A stretch of 64,000 nt of DNA, taken from NCBI RefSeq assembly GCF_000015725.1, contig NC_008825.1, positions 1 to 64,000 on the forward strand, written 5' to 3'. The position numbers were made by a program, and so were the translations under genes. Origin of the DNA: Methylibium petroleiphilum PM1. GTDB taxonomy: Bacteria; Pseudomonadota; Gammaproteobacteria; Burkholderiales; Burkholderiaceae_C. Positions within the stretch are counted from its first letter, which is position 1; each line of letters opens with the position of its first letter. The notes below the pieces were generated by a model, which saw only the letters and a program-made list of their open reading frames with translations, ran no database searches and was not told where the DNA came from. Below, one piece after another: positions 32,033 through 40,706 of this stretch.

Positions 32033-32642
32033 GCGCCGATGGTCGCCGCGATCGCGGCGCGGCGATGGCCGGAACAGCGCGGTGGGTCGGGGTCATTCAT
32101 GGCCGGGCGGTTGGCGATGCTGCTGCCGAAGCAGTTTGCGCATAGGGCTCGACTGCGGCGCGTTGGCCGTTGGTTGAGGTCCGCAGATGTCTGCGTTCGC
32201 TCCGCGCGCGCGTTGTCGCGGCAGGCGCTGCCCGCTGGGGGCTCCTGCTGGGGCGGTCGGCCTGGCAGGCCGACTGCACTGCGATGCTCGCGCCAGGGTC
32301 GCGCCGCAGAACTCACTGCGCGCCCTGCGGTCGCTCCGTTCAGACAACCGCGGCAAGTCAGACCACGAAGCGCGCTGGCGCGCGCCGACCCTGGCGCTGC
32401 GCTTCTCGTCGCCCCAGATATCGCCCCCAGCGGACAGCGCCTGCCGCGACCACCACCGGTGTTGGCGTGCGTGGGAAACACTCGCAGTGGTTCAGCAAAG
32501 GCGGGCTTGGGCAAGCGGCGGTGCGCCTCCGCGGCGCCGAGCGCCGAGGCGAAGCACCGCCGCCTGTCCGGGCGCGCCTTTGCCGCACCGACCGCCGCCA
32601 CGAAGAGCTCCGGAAGACCGCCCGAGCCGAGAGAACCCGCCC
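32033..32642. other. Gene-free 610 bp, probable dispersed repeat element
   Basis: Open frames on both strands here are Arg/Ala/Pro-rich and show no family features. The core is bounded by 41-bp inverted repeats (32215-32255 and 32410-32450), encloses a 19-bp palindrome (32256-32274) and continues rightward into Arg-rich GC-rich sequence to about 32640. Its texture matches untranslated repeat elements I recall from Comamonadaceae and Rubrivivax-like genomes, where spurious Arg-rich proteins are predicted. Confidence 0.6.
32215..32450. repeat. Long inverted repeat (41-bp arms)
   Basis: The left arm 32215-32255 and the reverse complement of 32410-32450 agree at about 35 of 41 positions; the first 16 bases (GTCGCGGCAGGCGCTG) are identical. 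The 154-bp interior contains a perfect 19-bp palindrome GTCGGCCTG-G-CAGGCCGAC (32256-32274). No transposase is encoded, so this could be a MITE-like or structured-RNA element. Confidence 0.75.
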
Positions 32643-34133
32643 TCAGTGCACGGCCGGCTCCCGCCACTCCACCGCCCCGAAGCCATCGGCGCCGAGCAGC
32701 GTGTAGTAGATCCCCACCGTGCCCAGCGTCTGGGAGCGGTCGCCGGCGCCCGGGTAGTTGGCGTCGCGGTGCGACCAGACGTACTTCACGCCCACGGCGT
32801 GCCGCTTGTGGAGGCGCCAGTTGAAGGCGGTGTCGACGCGGGTGATGTCGTCGCGCCCGGCGGCGCGGTTGGCGATGCTGCCGAGAAAATACTTCTGCGC
32901 CTGCAGGTCGACCGAGGCGCGGTCGCCGGCGATCAGCCGCAGCGCGAGGCTCAGGCGCGGCGCCACGCCGTAGTGGTAGTCGCGGTCTTCGGTGGTGCGG
33001 CGCAGCGTGCTGGCGGCCGAGTAGCCCAGGCCGGCGAGCACCGTGCCCTGCAGCGCCAGCCGCTCGGAGGCCCACCACTGCCCGGTCGTGCCGAGCGACA
33101 GTGCGGTGGTCGAGAGGTTGAAGATCTGCGGTGCCAGGTAGTCGTAGCTGCCGTACAGGCCCCACAGGCCGCGGACGGTGTCGCCGATCGCGTAGTCGGT
33201 GCCGAACAGCAGGCCGCGGGTGGCCAGCGTCTCCACGCCGTTGGCGGTGGAGGCGGCGGCATGGAAACTGAAGTAGTCGAACGGGCGGCGGTAGGTGTAG
33301 CCGTCCTTGCCCGGCAGGCCGTAGTCGAGCGCGAAATCGATCACCGCTTCGTCGCGCTCCAGGTCGCGCGACGTGCCCAGGTTGTCCTGCGCCGCGCGGG
33401 CGACGCCGAGGCGCAGCCGGCTGTAGTAGACCGGATCGTTGTCGACGAAGGCGCCGTCGAAGCGGGAGCCGAAGGTGAGGCGCGTGAAGCCCAGCGAGGG
33501 CGAGATGCCGGCAGCGATCGCCTCGCGCCAGGGGCGCGACAGACCGCCCGGGCCGTTGAGCACCAGGTGCGCCATGCGGAACAGCGGCTCACCGAGAAAG
33601 CTGCCGGCGATGCCGCTGGCGATCTGGTCGTTGTACGACGGCGGCGTCTGCTCGCCGAAGATCTCCCAGCCCACGCTGCCGGCGAAGGTGTAGCCGGCCG
33701 CTTCCCAGTAGCTCAGGCCGCTCGCGCGGGCGGCCCCGTGGTACAGCGAGCCCTGGTAGGGGTGGGCGAACTGGTTGATGTCGAACGGGTCGTTGTCGAC
33801 CACCCAGGGCCCGCGCAGGTTGCGGCGTATGGAGGCGCGGCTGACGTCGTAGTCGGACGTGCCGCTGAAGCGCCGGTTGTAGCGGTTCAGCAGAAAGTCG
33901 AAGCCGATGATCTGCAGCGCCGGGATGACGTAGCTCTTGTCGGGGGTGGCGGTGGCACTGGCGGCAGGTTCCGGCGCCGGCGGTTCGTTCGCGCGATCGC
34001 GCAGTTCCGTCCCGATCGCGCCCGGCGTGTCCGGTGCGCCGAAGGACGGCGCGGCGAGAAGGAGGCCGAGCGCGGCGATCACGCACGGCCAGGTTCTGGG
34101 CAGCCGTGTGCGAAGGAGAGGGACCAGGGGCAT
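32643..34133 (-). CDS. DUF3943 outer-membrane-type protein
   Basis: The 496-residue protein has a signal peptide (RTWPCVIAALGLLLAAPSFGA, cleavage near 29-32) and the DUF3943 core WVVDNDPFDINQFAHPYQGS near residue 107, followed by alternating hydrophobic/polar strands to the C terminus. The many aromatic strand ends suggest an outer-membrane beta-barrel. ATG 34133 gives the best signal sequence. Function of DUF3943 proteins is not known. It is monocistronic, between the repeat-rich gap and a divergent small gene. Confidence 0.85.
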   Translation of the reverse strand: MPLVPLLRTRLPRTWPCVIAALGLLLAAPSFGAPDTPGAIGTELRDRANEPPAPEPAASATATPDKSYVIPALQIIGFDFLLNRYNRRFSGTSDYDVSRASIRRNLRGPWVVDNDPFDINQFAHPYQGSLYHGAARASGLSYWEAAGYTFAGSVGWEIFGEQTPPSYNDQIASGIAGSFLGEPLFRMAHLVLNGPGGLSRPWREAIAAGISPSLGFTRLTFGSRFDGAFVDNDPVYYSRLRLGVARAAQDNLGTSRDLERDEAVIDFALDYGLPGKDGYTYRRPFDYFSFHAAASTANGVETLATRGLLFGTDYAIGDTVRGLWGLYGSYDYLAPQIFNLSTTALSLGTTGQWWASERLALQGTVLAGLGYSAASTLRRTTEDRDYHYGVAPRLSLALRLIAGDRASVDLQAQKYFLGSIANRAAGRDDITRVDTAFNWRLHKRHAVGVKYVWSHRDANYPGAGDRSQTLGTVGIYYTLLGADGFGAVEWREPAVH

Positions 34134-34229
34134 GGGCGCATGCTCTCCGACGCCCGCCGCACGGTCTGTCGGACGACGCGCCCGGCGCGTGTCGGACGGC
34201 GCTCGCTGCGGCGGCCGACAATCGCGGCC

Positions 34230-34457
34230 ATGGCGAAACCCATCCCCCGTCTGACCGCCGCGGAAATCGAGCGCGTGATCGCCACCGCATGGGACGACCG
34301 GCCGCCGTTCAGCGCGGTGCTGCGCGAGCACGGCCTGTCGCACGGCGAGCTGGTTCAGCTGCTCAAGCGCGAGCTCACGCCCAATGCCTACAAGGTCTGG
34401 GTCGCGCGGACCAAGGCGGCACCGGCACGCCGCGCGCCGCCGAAGGCCGCGCGCTGA
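34230..34457 (+). CDS. TIGR03643 family (DUF2805) small protein
   Basis: The 75-residue protein shows the family pattern: LTAAEIERVIATAWDDRPPFSAVLREHGLSHGELVQLLKRELTPNAYKVWVAR, a likely helix-turn-helix-like fold, plus a basic Ala/Arg/Lys tail. It is conserved in many proteobacteria without known function. ATG 34230 lies 96 bp from the divergent DUF3943 start. It ends 7 bp before the convergent ProQ-like gene. Confidence 0.88.
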   Translation: MAKPIPRLTAAEIERVIATAWDDRPPFSAVLREHGLSHGELVQLLKRELTPNAYKVWVARTKAAPARRAPPKAAR

Positions 34458-34464
34458 GCCGGGG

Positions 34465-35235
34465 TCAGCGGCCTGGCCGGCGCGGCCCCGGCGGACCGCG
34501 GCGCGCGCCGGGAGGTCGTGTGCCGCGCGGATCGCGATCGCCGCGCGCGGCGGCGTCCGGCGGGCGGCGCTGCTGGGGCGGTCGTTGCGGCGGCTGCGGC
34601 TGCGAGGCGCGCCGGTCCCGCTCTTCACGCGCCTGCGCGAGCCCGGCGTCGAGGTCCGCTTCCGTCAGCCCCTTGAGCGCGCAGAAGTTGGCCCGCGTCA
34701 GCGTGCTGGTCTCGTAGGCCCGCAGCAGTGCCGCGCGCTCGCGCTGCGCTGCCTCGGCTGCGCTGTGGGCCTGTCGGGCTTCGTCTTGGGCAGCGCGTTG
34801 CGCCTGGCGCTCGGCCGCGCGGCGCGCATCGTGCAGCGCGCGGCGGCGGTCCAGCTCCCCGGTCGCGGCAGCGCGGTGCAGATCGGCCACGTCGCCGGCC
34901 GGCTGGCCGTCGAGGTCGACGCGATGCGCGGCACCCACCAGCGCCTTCAGGTAGGCGGTGCTGGTCGTGTGCCGGTGCAGGAAAGCCGACAGCGACTTCT
35001 TCGTGAACACGCCCGGCGCCCGCTGCTGGATATCGGCCTGGATGCCCAGCTTCAGCGGCAGGAACACGCCGGGACCGAAGGCGGCCGGAAACAGCGGAGC
35101 GAGCTGTGCGGCCGTCGCGGCCGGTGAGGTGCTCGGGGTGCTCGGAGCGCTTGCGGCAGGAACAGCCGCTGCTTCGTCCGTCGGGGCGGCGGCAGGGGCA
35201 TCGCCCTCGGTGGGCGGCTGGGGGTGATCGGACAC
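34465..35235 (-). CDS. ProQ/FinO-domain RNA-binding protein
   Basis: The 256-residue protein has a Pro/Ala-rich N terminus (about 1-50), a ProQ/FinO domain (LFPAAFGPGVFLPLKLGIQADIQQ through FLHRHTTSTAYLKALVGAAHRVDLDGQPAG, about 55-125), a charged helical region and a basic Arg/Pro/Gln-rich tail. ProQ-type proteins bind structured small RNAs and mRNA 3' ends. I used GTG 35235, since no better start lies between it and the promoter region. An upstream ATG would add a Cys/Arg-rich stretch of no family likeness. Confidence 0.88.
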   Translation of the reverse strand: MSDHPQPPTEGDAPAAAPTDEAAAVPAASAPSTPSTSPAATAAQLAPLFPAAFGPGVFLPLKLGIQADIQQRAPGVFTKKSLSAFLHRHTTSTAYLKALVGAAHRVDLDGQPAGDVADLHRAAATGELDRRRALHDARRAAERQAQRAAQDEARQAHSAAEAAQRERAALLRAYETSTLTRANFCALKGLTEADLDAGLAQAREERDRRASQPQPPQRPPQQRRPPDAAARGDRDPRGTRPPGARRGPPGPRRPGR

Positions 35236-35355
35236 GGTGAGGCAACGGGGGCAGGGTCGGTGGCGGATTGTCGCTGCAGAGGCGAGCGTCGCGCAGCGGA
35301 CCATTGGGCTCGGTGAGCCGGGCCATGGCCCTGCTGCCAAGCGGGTGAAGCGAGT

Positions 35356-35379
35356 TTCATATGATGATCGTCATATGAA
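35356..35379 (+). promoter_or_regulatory. Palindromic operator over the tetR start
   Basis: TTCATATGA (35356-35364) and TCATATGAA (35371-35379) form a perfect 9-bp inverted repeat with a 6-bp spacer that covers the ATG at 35375. The same ATGA-N6-TCAT core recurs before the next gene, so this is most likely the binding site of the TetR protein encoded here. Confidence 0.75.
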
Positions 35380-35995
35380 GGCGCAACCCAAGCCAGCCAC
35401 CCGCCGCCGCAGCCCGCCGGCCACCGAACCGTCGCGCAAGGACCTCACGCGCGAGCGCATCGTCGGCACGGCGGCGCGCGCCATCCGCCGCAGCGGCTAC
35501 GACGGCACCGGCGTGACCGATCTGATGAAGGAAGCCGGCCTGACGCACGGCGGCTTCTACGCCCACTTCGCATCGCGCACCGCGCTGCTGGCCGAGGCGG
35601 CCGACCGGGCCGGGGCCGACAGCGCCGCACATCTGCGGGGCGTGGTGGAAGGCCTGCCGCCGGCCCAGGCACTGGACGCGCTGATCGACCACTACCTGTC
35701 CGACGTGCACCTGAAGTCGGCCGAGCTGGGCTGCCCGCTGGCAGCGCTGGCCTGCGAGACGACGCGCCAGGCGCCCGAGGTGCGCGCTGCCGCGACGCGC
35801 CGCCTGAAGGAGACGATCGACCTGGTGGCGCAGTTGCTGCCGGGGCGCAGCGCGCGCGAAGCCCGTGCCGAGGCGATGGCCGTGGTCGGCAGCCTGGTCG
35901 GCGCGATGTCGCTGGCGCGCGCCGTCGACGATCCGCGCCTGTCGCGCGCGCTGCGCGAGGCCTGCCGGCAGTCCCTGAAACACCGCCGGGATTGA
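35375..35995 (+). CDS. TetR/AcrR-family transcriptional regulator
   Basis: The 206-residue protein has a basic N terminus, a TetR helix-turn-helix (RERIVGTAARAIRRSGYDGTGVTDLMKEAGLTHGGFYAHFASRTALLAEA, about 27-77) and a helical ligand domain with two cysteines (GCPLAALACETT). ATG 35375 lies inside a perfect 24-bp palindrome, so binding would block its own translation start and promoter. The neighbouring SDR gene has the same operator core, making it the probable regulated target. The ligand is unknown; the paired cysteines hint at a reactive electrophile. Confidence 0.93.
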   Translation: MKAQPKPATRRRSPPATEPSRKDLTRERIVGTAARAIRRSGYDGTGVTDLMKEAGLTHGGFYAHFASRTALLAEAADRAGADSAAHLRGVVEGLPPAQALDALIDHYLSDVHLKSAELGCPLAALACETTRQAPEVRAAATRRLKETIDLVAQLLPGRSAREARAEAMAVVGSLVGAMSLARAVDDPRLSRALREACRQSLKHRRD

Positions 35996-36034
35996 GCGCC
36001 GATCCGCAGGCGGCGCAACCCGGCTTTCGTCCGA

Positions 36035-36054
36035 CGCATGACGGTCGTCATGCG
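36035..36054 (+). promoter_or_regulatory. Second TetR-type operator, before the SDR gene
   Basis: CGCATGAC (36035-36042) and GTCATGCG (36047-36054) form a perfect 8-bp inverted repeat. The inner ATGA-N6-TCAT core has the same spacing as the operator at 35356-35379 and shares its TCG-TCAT side. It lies 34 bp before the SDR start. Confidence 0.7.
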
Positions 36055-36087
36055 AATTCACCCGCTCATCTCCTGGAAGGACACCTC

Positions 36088-36786
36088 ATGAAGATCAAGG
36101 ACTCCGTCGCGCTGGTCACCGGCGCCAACCGCGGCCTCGGCCGTGCCTTCGCCGCCGCGCTGCTGGCCGGTGGCGCCCGCAAGGTCTACGCCGCTGCGCG
36201 CGACCCGGCCAGCGTCACGCTCGCTGGCGTCACGCCGGTCCAGCTGGACGTGACGAACGCGCAGCAGGCGGCGGCGCTGGCGCGCGAGCTCGGCGACGTG
36301 TCGCTACTGATCAACAACGCCGGCATCCTGCGCGGCACCGGCCTGCTGGAGGCCGGCTCGGTGGAGGCGGCGCGCGCCGAGATGGAAACGCACTTCTTCG
36401 GCCCGCTGCAACTGAGCCAGGCCTTCGCGCCGGTGCTCGCGCGCAACGGCGGTGGCGCCATCCTCAACATCCTGTCGGTGCTGAGCTGGATCAGCATGCC
36501 GGGCGTCAGCACCTATTGCGCGTCGAAGGCGGCCGAGTGGTCGCTGACCAACGGCCTGCGCAACGAGCTGCGCGCGCAGGGCACGCAGGTCGTCGGCCTG
36601 CACGTGGGCTACATGGACACCGACATGGTCCGCGGTGTCGACGCCGCGAAGTCCGCGCCGGAGGACGTGGTGCGCCAGGCGTTCGCGGTGCTCGAGTCCG
36701 GCGGCTACGAGGTGCTGGCCGACGAGATCAGCCGCCAGGTGCGCCAGGGCCTGTCGGCCGAGCCGGCGGTCTACGCGGGGAGCTGA
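36088..36786 (+). CDS. SDR-family NAD(P)-dependent oxidoreductase
   Basis: The 232-residue classical short-chain dehydrogenase has the cofactor motif VTGANRGLGRAFAAAL (near 10), the NNAG element INNAGILRGTG near 75, and the catalytic Ser-Tyr-Lys as ILSVLSW and YCASKAAEWS (Tyr near 149, Lys 153). ATG 36088 follows GGAAGGA. It is 92 bp downstream of the TetR gene and carries the same operator, so it is probably de-repressed by the TetR ligand. The substrate may be a carbonyl compound; sequence does not say which. Confidence 0.93.
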   Translation: MKIKDSVALVTGANRGLGRAFAAALLAGGARKVYAAARDPASVTLAGVTPVQLDVTNAQQAAALARELGDVSLLINNAGILRGTGLLEAGSVEAARAEMETHFFGPLQLSQAFAPVLARNGGGAILNILSVLSWISMPGVSTYCASKAAEWSLTNGLRNELRAQGTQVVGLHVGYMDTDMVRGVDAAKSAPEDVVRQAFAVLESGGYEVLADEISRQVRQGLSAEPAVYAGS

Positions 36787-36821
36787 CGGCGCGAGAGGGT
36801 GGACGCCAACCCCTGAAGGCC

Positions 36822-37454
36822 CTAGAAGAACCCGGCCTTGCCGGCCGCCGCCACCGCGGACTTCACCAGCTCGGCCACCTGCGCGTTGGCGTCGTTGTCG
36901 CTCGGTGCGCGGGTCTTGGCGGTCCACATCAGGCGTGCGCTGGCCACGTCGGTGAGCTGGCTGTTGGCGCCGTAGGCGGTTTGGGTCTTGCCGCCACCGA
37001 TCGGCAGCGAGATGCCGACCCCGCCGCCCACCGAGCGGCCGAAGCCGCCCAGCCCGACACCGATCGACGGACCGGGCTGCACCAGCGTGGCGTCGGGGCC
37101 GACCGCGGTCAGCCACACCGCCTTCGCGCCGGCGGCGCGCGCGGCGGCCAGGTAGGGTTCGGCGGCGGAACTGCGCGCCGTGCCGGCCGCGACCGGTGCC
37201 TGCGTCACCGGTGATGCGCCGTAGGCCACCAGCTCGGCCGAGGCGCGGTCCAGGCAGTTGCGCTGCAGCGCCTCGTCGGGAGCCTCGCACACCACGAGCA
37301 GCTTGCTGCCGCGCAGCGACTGGCCGGCGAACTGCGGCTCGGTCCACTGCGAATCGACCGGGTTGGTGGCGCAGCCGACGACCAGCAGCGCCGCCGCGAG
37401 GGCCATCGGGGCGGGGCGCAGCGCGCGCCGTGCCGCAGAGACTTGAAACCACAT
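36822..37454 (-). CDS. Putative lipoprotein of unknown function
   Basis: The 210-residue protein has a signal peptide with a lipobox (ALLVVGC, Cys at about residue 28), so it is probably an envelope lipoprotein. The mature part has a glycine-rich middle (IGVGLGGFGRSVGGGVGISLPIGGG) and a helical C terminus (DNDANAQVAELVKSAVAAAGKAG). I do not recognise the family; the fold may resemble DUF4136-type lipoproteins. It is convergent with the SDR gene and has no operon partner. Confidence 0.75.
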   Translation of the reverse strand: MWFQVSAARRALRPAPMALAAALLVVGCATNPVDSQWTEPQFAGQSLRGSKLLVVCEAPDEALQRNCLDRASAELVAYGASPVTQAPVAAGTARSSAAEPYLAAARAAGAKAVWLTAVGPDATLVQPGPSIGVGLGGFGRSVGGGVGISLPIGGGKTQTAYGANSQLTDVASARLMWTAKTRAPSDNDANAQVAELVKSAVAAAGKAGFF

Positions 37455-37633
37455 GGTCGGGAATCCTTTCGTGGGCCTGAGAGGCCGAGTCGGCGCGGCC
37501 GTGACCGGGCGGCGCGACGCTCTCCGGCGTGTCGGAGCAGCTTACTCCTTGGTGCGATCCGCACCGCCGTGTGGGCCCATGCGGCGGCAGGGCATGCGCC
37601 CGCGCGCCGCAGCGGTTTGTTAGGCTGGCGGGG

Positions 37634-38236
37634 ATGAAGGCCTGTCACGATTGCGATGCGCTGCAGCAGGAGGTGGTGCTGGAGCCCGGCGGCGTGGCCC
37701 GCTGCTGGCGCTGCGACGCGGTGCTCTACCGCGGCCGGCATCACGCGATGGACCGCACGCTGGCGCTCACACTGGCGGCCGCGGCGCTGTTCGTGCTGGC
37801 GCTGTCGTTCCCGCTGGTCGAGCTCGACATGCAGGGCCAGCACCACAGCACCACGCTGTGGGGCGCGGTGGTCACCCTGTGGCGGCAGGACGCCGGGCTG
37901 GTGGCGACGCTGGTCGCGGTGACCACGGTGCTGGTCCCGACGCTGGAACTCGGCGCCATGCTGTGGCTGCTGCTGCCGCTGGCCCTGCGCGAGCGGCCGG
38001 TGGGCGGCGTCTGGGTGCTGCGCGCGCTGCTGCTGGTGCGCCCCTGGGGCATGGTCGAGGTGTTCGTGCTCGGCGTGCTGGTGGCGCTGGTGAAGCTCGC
38101 GCACATCGCCAGCGTGATCCCCGGCATCTCGCTGTGGTCCTTCGGCGGCCTGATCTGCGTGTTCGCCGCTGCCGCGGCCAACTTCGACGCCCAGCAGGCC
38201 TGGGACCAGATGGACGCCGCGGAGACGCCGGCATGA
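37634..38236 (+). CDS. pqiA: Paraquat-inducible protein A, first half (PqiA domain)
   Basis: This 200-residue inner-membrane protein is one PqiA domain: an N-terminal zinc-ribbon-like pair (CHDCDALQQE and CWRCDAVL), then about four helices, including FPLVELDMQGQHHSTTLW and PWGMVEVFVLGVLVALVKLAHIAS. In E. coli two such domains are fused in one PqiA; here they are separate genes. PqiA, B and C form a machine that moves lipids between the inner and outer membrane. ATG 37634 was chosen because upstream sequence lacks the zinc ribbon. Confidence 0.9.
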   Translation: MKACHDCDALQQEVVLEPGGVARCWRCDAVLYRGRHHAMDRTLALTLAAAALFVLALSFPLVELDMQGQHHSTTLWGAVVTLWRQDAGLVATLVAVTTVLVPTLELGAMLWLLLPLALRERPVGGVWVLRALLLVRPWGMVEVFVLGVLVALVKLAHIASVIPGISLWSFGGLICVFAAAAANFDAQQAWDQMDAAETPA

Positions 38237-38265
38237 CGGCCCCGTCGGGCGAGAGGCCGTCGCGG

Positions 38266-38343
38266 GACGAGCGCCGGGCCGCTCCCAAGCCGGCCCGCAT
38301 CCCCTCGGGGGATCGCCTGGCGTACCCGTCGGGCGAGGGGTCA
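38266..38343. repeat. Dispersed GC-rich repeat, copy upstream of the second pqiA
   Basis: GAGCGCCGGGCCGC (38269-38282), CCCAAGCCGGCC and CCCCTCGGGGG occur here in the same order as in the reverse complement of 43585-43632. The two stretches therefore belong to one repeat family, degenerate in this copy. It lies between the two pqiA genes or, with the upstream start, within the second. Confidence 0.65.
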
Positions 38344-38346
38344 TCA

Positions 38347-39009
38347 GTGCTCACCGCCGCAAGCGCCGGCCTGCGGGTCTGCCACACCTGCGGCCAGATC
38401 AGCCGCCCGGCGCCGCCGCCGCTGCAATCCCGTTGCCCGCGCTGCGACAGCGAGCTGCACGTGCGCCAACCGGCCAGCCTGGCGCGCACCTGGGCCTTCC
38501 TGATCGCCGCCTTCATCCTCTACGTGCCGGCCAACACGCTGCCGGTGATGCGTTCGAGCTCGCTGTTCGGCGCGCAGCAGGACACCATCTGGTCCGGCAT
38601 CGTGTTCCTGTGGATCGATGGCTCGTGGTTCCTCGCGGTGCTGGTGTTCGTGGCCAGCATCGTGGTGCCGCTGGCCAAGCTGCTGGTGCTGAGTTTCCTG
38701 GCCGTCTCGGTGCAGTTGGGCAGCGCGGCCCGGCCGGTGTTGCGCACCCGGCTGTACCGCGGCATCGAGTTCGTCGGCCGCTGGTCGATGCTCGACATCT
38801 ACGTGGTCACGCTGCTCGTCGGGCTGGTGCAACTGCAGTCGGTGGCGGCCATTTCCGCCGGGCCCGGCGCGGTGGCCTTCGGCGCGGTCGTGGTGCTGAC
38901 GATGCTGGCCTCGCTGAGTTTCGATCCGCGGCTGATCTGGGATGCGGCCGACCGGCCGGCGCGGGCCGTGCGGCCGGCGCCGCATCTCGACCGAGAATGG
39001 GGCGCATGA
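38347..39009 (+). CDS. pqiA: Paraquat-inducible protein A, second half (PqiA domain)
   Basis: This is a second PqiA domain with the ribbon CHTCGQISRP / CPRCDSELH and four helices, including FILYVPANTLPVM and GRWSMLDIYVVTLLVGLVQL. GTG 38347 has GAGGGG six bases upstream and gives 220 residues. An alternative ATG at 38233, overlapping the previous stop as ATGA, would add 38 Ser/Pro/Arg-rich residues encoded by the dispersed repeat. I consider that extension less likely to be native, but it may be translated. It is followed by pqiB with a 4-bp overlap. Confidence 0.85.
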   Translation: MLTAASAGLRVCHTCGQISRPAPPPLQSRCPRCDSELHVRQPASLARTWAFLIAAFILYVPANTLPVMRSSSLFGAQQDTIWSGIVFLWIDGSWFLAVLVFVASIVVPLAKLLVLSFLAVSVQLGSAARPVLRTRLYRGIEFVGRWSMLDIYVVTLLVGLVQLQSVAAISAGPGAVAFGAVVVLTMLASLSFDPRLIWDAADRPARAVRPAPHLDREWGA

Positions 39010-40706
39010 GCGACACGCCGCCGCCCTCCTCTTCCGCCCCTGCGTCCCTGCCGGCGACGGCCGAGCTGCCTGAAGCGGTGGCGGTGCCGCGCCGCCGCAG
39101 CCACGGCTATGCGGTGTGGCTGATCCCCATCCTTGCGGCATTGATCGGCCTGACGCTGGGCGTGCGCGCCTGGCTCGCGACCGGACCCACGGTCACCATC
39201 ACCTTCAAGACCGCCGAGGACCTGGAGCCGGGCAAGACCAAGATCAAGTACAAGAACGTCGACATCGGCGACGTGAAATCGATCGCGCTCGCCCCCGACG
39301 GCAAGGGCGTGGTCGTCACCGCCGAGATGACCCAGGGCGCGCAGAAGCTGCTGCTCGACGACACGCGCTTCTGGGTGGTGCGGGCTCGCGTGGCGGGCAG
39401 CGGCGTCACCGGCCTCTCCACACTGCTGTCGGGCGCCTACATCGGCATCGACATCGGTACCTCCTCCGAGTCGCGGCGCGAGTTCGTCGGCCTCGACGTG
39501 CCGCCCAGCGTCACCGCTGACGAGCCGGGGCGCGAGTTCATCCTGCGAAGCGCGGATCTCGGCTCGGTCGACATCGGTTCACCGGTCTATTTCCGCCGTG
39601 TGCAGGTCGGCAAGGTCACCGCGACGCGGCTCGACGCCGATGGCCGCGGGGTCACGCTGCGGGTGTTCATTTCGGCGCCGCATGAGCAGCACGTGACCGA
39701 GAACACGCGCTTCTGGCATGCCAGTGGCCTGGACGTCGCGCTCGACGCCGGCGGCATCAAGCTGCAGACGCAGTCGCTGATCTCCATCGTGCTCGGCGGC
39801 ATTGCCTTCGGCGCGCCGGAGTCCGGTGCGCCGGGCGCGGCGGCCGAGGCAGAGCACAGCTTCGCGCTGTTCGAGAACCAGGCGCTGGCCATGAAGCGCA
39901 CCAGCTCCGAGGTGACGCCGATGGTGGCCCATTTCACCGAATCGCTGCGCGGCCTGGCGCCGGGCGCGCAGATCGACTTCCGCGGCGTGGTGGTCGGTGA
40001 GGTCACGTCGATCGACGTCAGCTACGACCGCGACCGCAGGGAGTTCAGCTTCCCGGTCGGCATGGTGCTGTACAGCGACCGGCTCGGCTCCAAGGTGAGC
40101 GCGGCGATCGAACGGGCGCAGGTCGACCCGACAGAGCTGATGCGCCGCTCCATCGAGCGCGGCCTGCGCGCGCAGCTGCGCACCGCCAACCTGCTGACCG
40201 GCCAGCGCTACGTGGCGCTCGACTTCTTCCCCGGCGCGCGGCCGGTCAAGACGGCGGCCGCCCCGGCCGCCGGCAGTGAAGCCCCGGTGCTCGAGATCCC
40301 CACCATCTCGGGTAGCCTCGAGGACCTGCAGGCCACGCTGACCAGCATCGCCAAGCGCATCGAGAACGTGCCGTTCGACGAGATCGCCGCCGACCTGCGC
40401 ACCGCGCTGCAGTCGCTCGACCGCACGCTGAAGAACACCGACGGGCTGATCGGCCGGCTCGACGGCCAGCTCGGCGAGCTGGTGCCCGAGCTGAAGGCGG
40501 CGATCGCCGACACGCGTCGCACCATGAAGTCGGCCGACAACCTGCTCGCCAGCGACACGCCGACCCAGCAGGAGCTGCGGGAAGCGCTGCGCGAGGTGTC
40601 GCGCGCCGCGCAGTCGATGCGCGAACTGACCGACTACGTGCAACGCCGCCCGGAATCCCTGCTGCGCGGCAAACCCGGCGAGCCCGAGGAAGGCGGCAAG
40701 CGATGA
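39006..40706 (+). CDS. pqiB: Intermembrane lipid-transport protein PqiB (MCE domains)
   Basis: The 566-residue protein has one N-terminal membrane anchor (YAVWLIPILAALIGLTLGV, near 36-54) and three consecutive MCE/MlaD domains (TVTITFKTAEDLEPGKTKIKYKNVDIGDV near 62, SPVYFRRVQVGKVTA near 194, GAQIDFRGVVVGEVTS near 320). A long helical C terminus then builds the periplasmic tube. It carries phospholipid across the periplasm with PqiA and PqiC. ATG 39006 overlaps the pqiA stop (ATGA); an ATG at 38997 would add three residues. Confidence 0.95.
   Translation: MSDTPPPSSSAPASLPATAELPEAVAVPRRRSHGYAVWLIPILAALIGLTLGVRAWLATGPTVTITFKTAEDLEPGKTKIKYKNVDIGDVKSIALAPDGKGVVVTAEMTQGAQKLLLDDTRFWVVRARVAGSGVTGLSTLLSGAYIGIDIGTSSESRREFVGLDVPPSVTADEPGREFILRSADLGSVDIGSPVYFRRVQVGKVTATRLDADGRGVTLRVFISAPHEQHVTENTRFWHASGLDVALDAGGIKLQTQSLISIVLGGIAFGAPESGAPGAAAEAEHSFALFENQALAMKRTSSEVTPMVAHFTESLRGLAPGAQIDFRGVVVGEVTSIDVSYDRDRREFSFPVGMVLYSDRLGSKVSAAIERAQVDPTELMRRSIERGLRAQLRTANLLTGQRYVALDFFPGARPVKTAAAPAAGSEAPVLEIPTISGSLEDLQATLTSIAKRIENVPFDEIAADLRTALQSLDRTLKNTDGLIGRLDGQLGELVPELKAAIADTRRTMKSADNLLASDTPTQQELREALREVSRAAQSMRELTDYVQRRPESLLRGKPGEPEEGGKR

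Noticed and set aside
32097-32590. Several Arg-rich frames in both directions, possible small proteins
   Set aside because: They lie in the inverted-repeat element, have repeat-like texture and no motifs.
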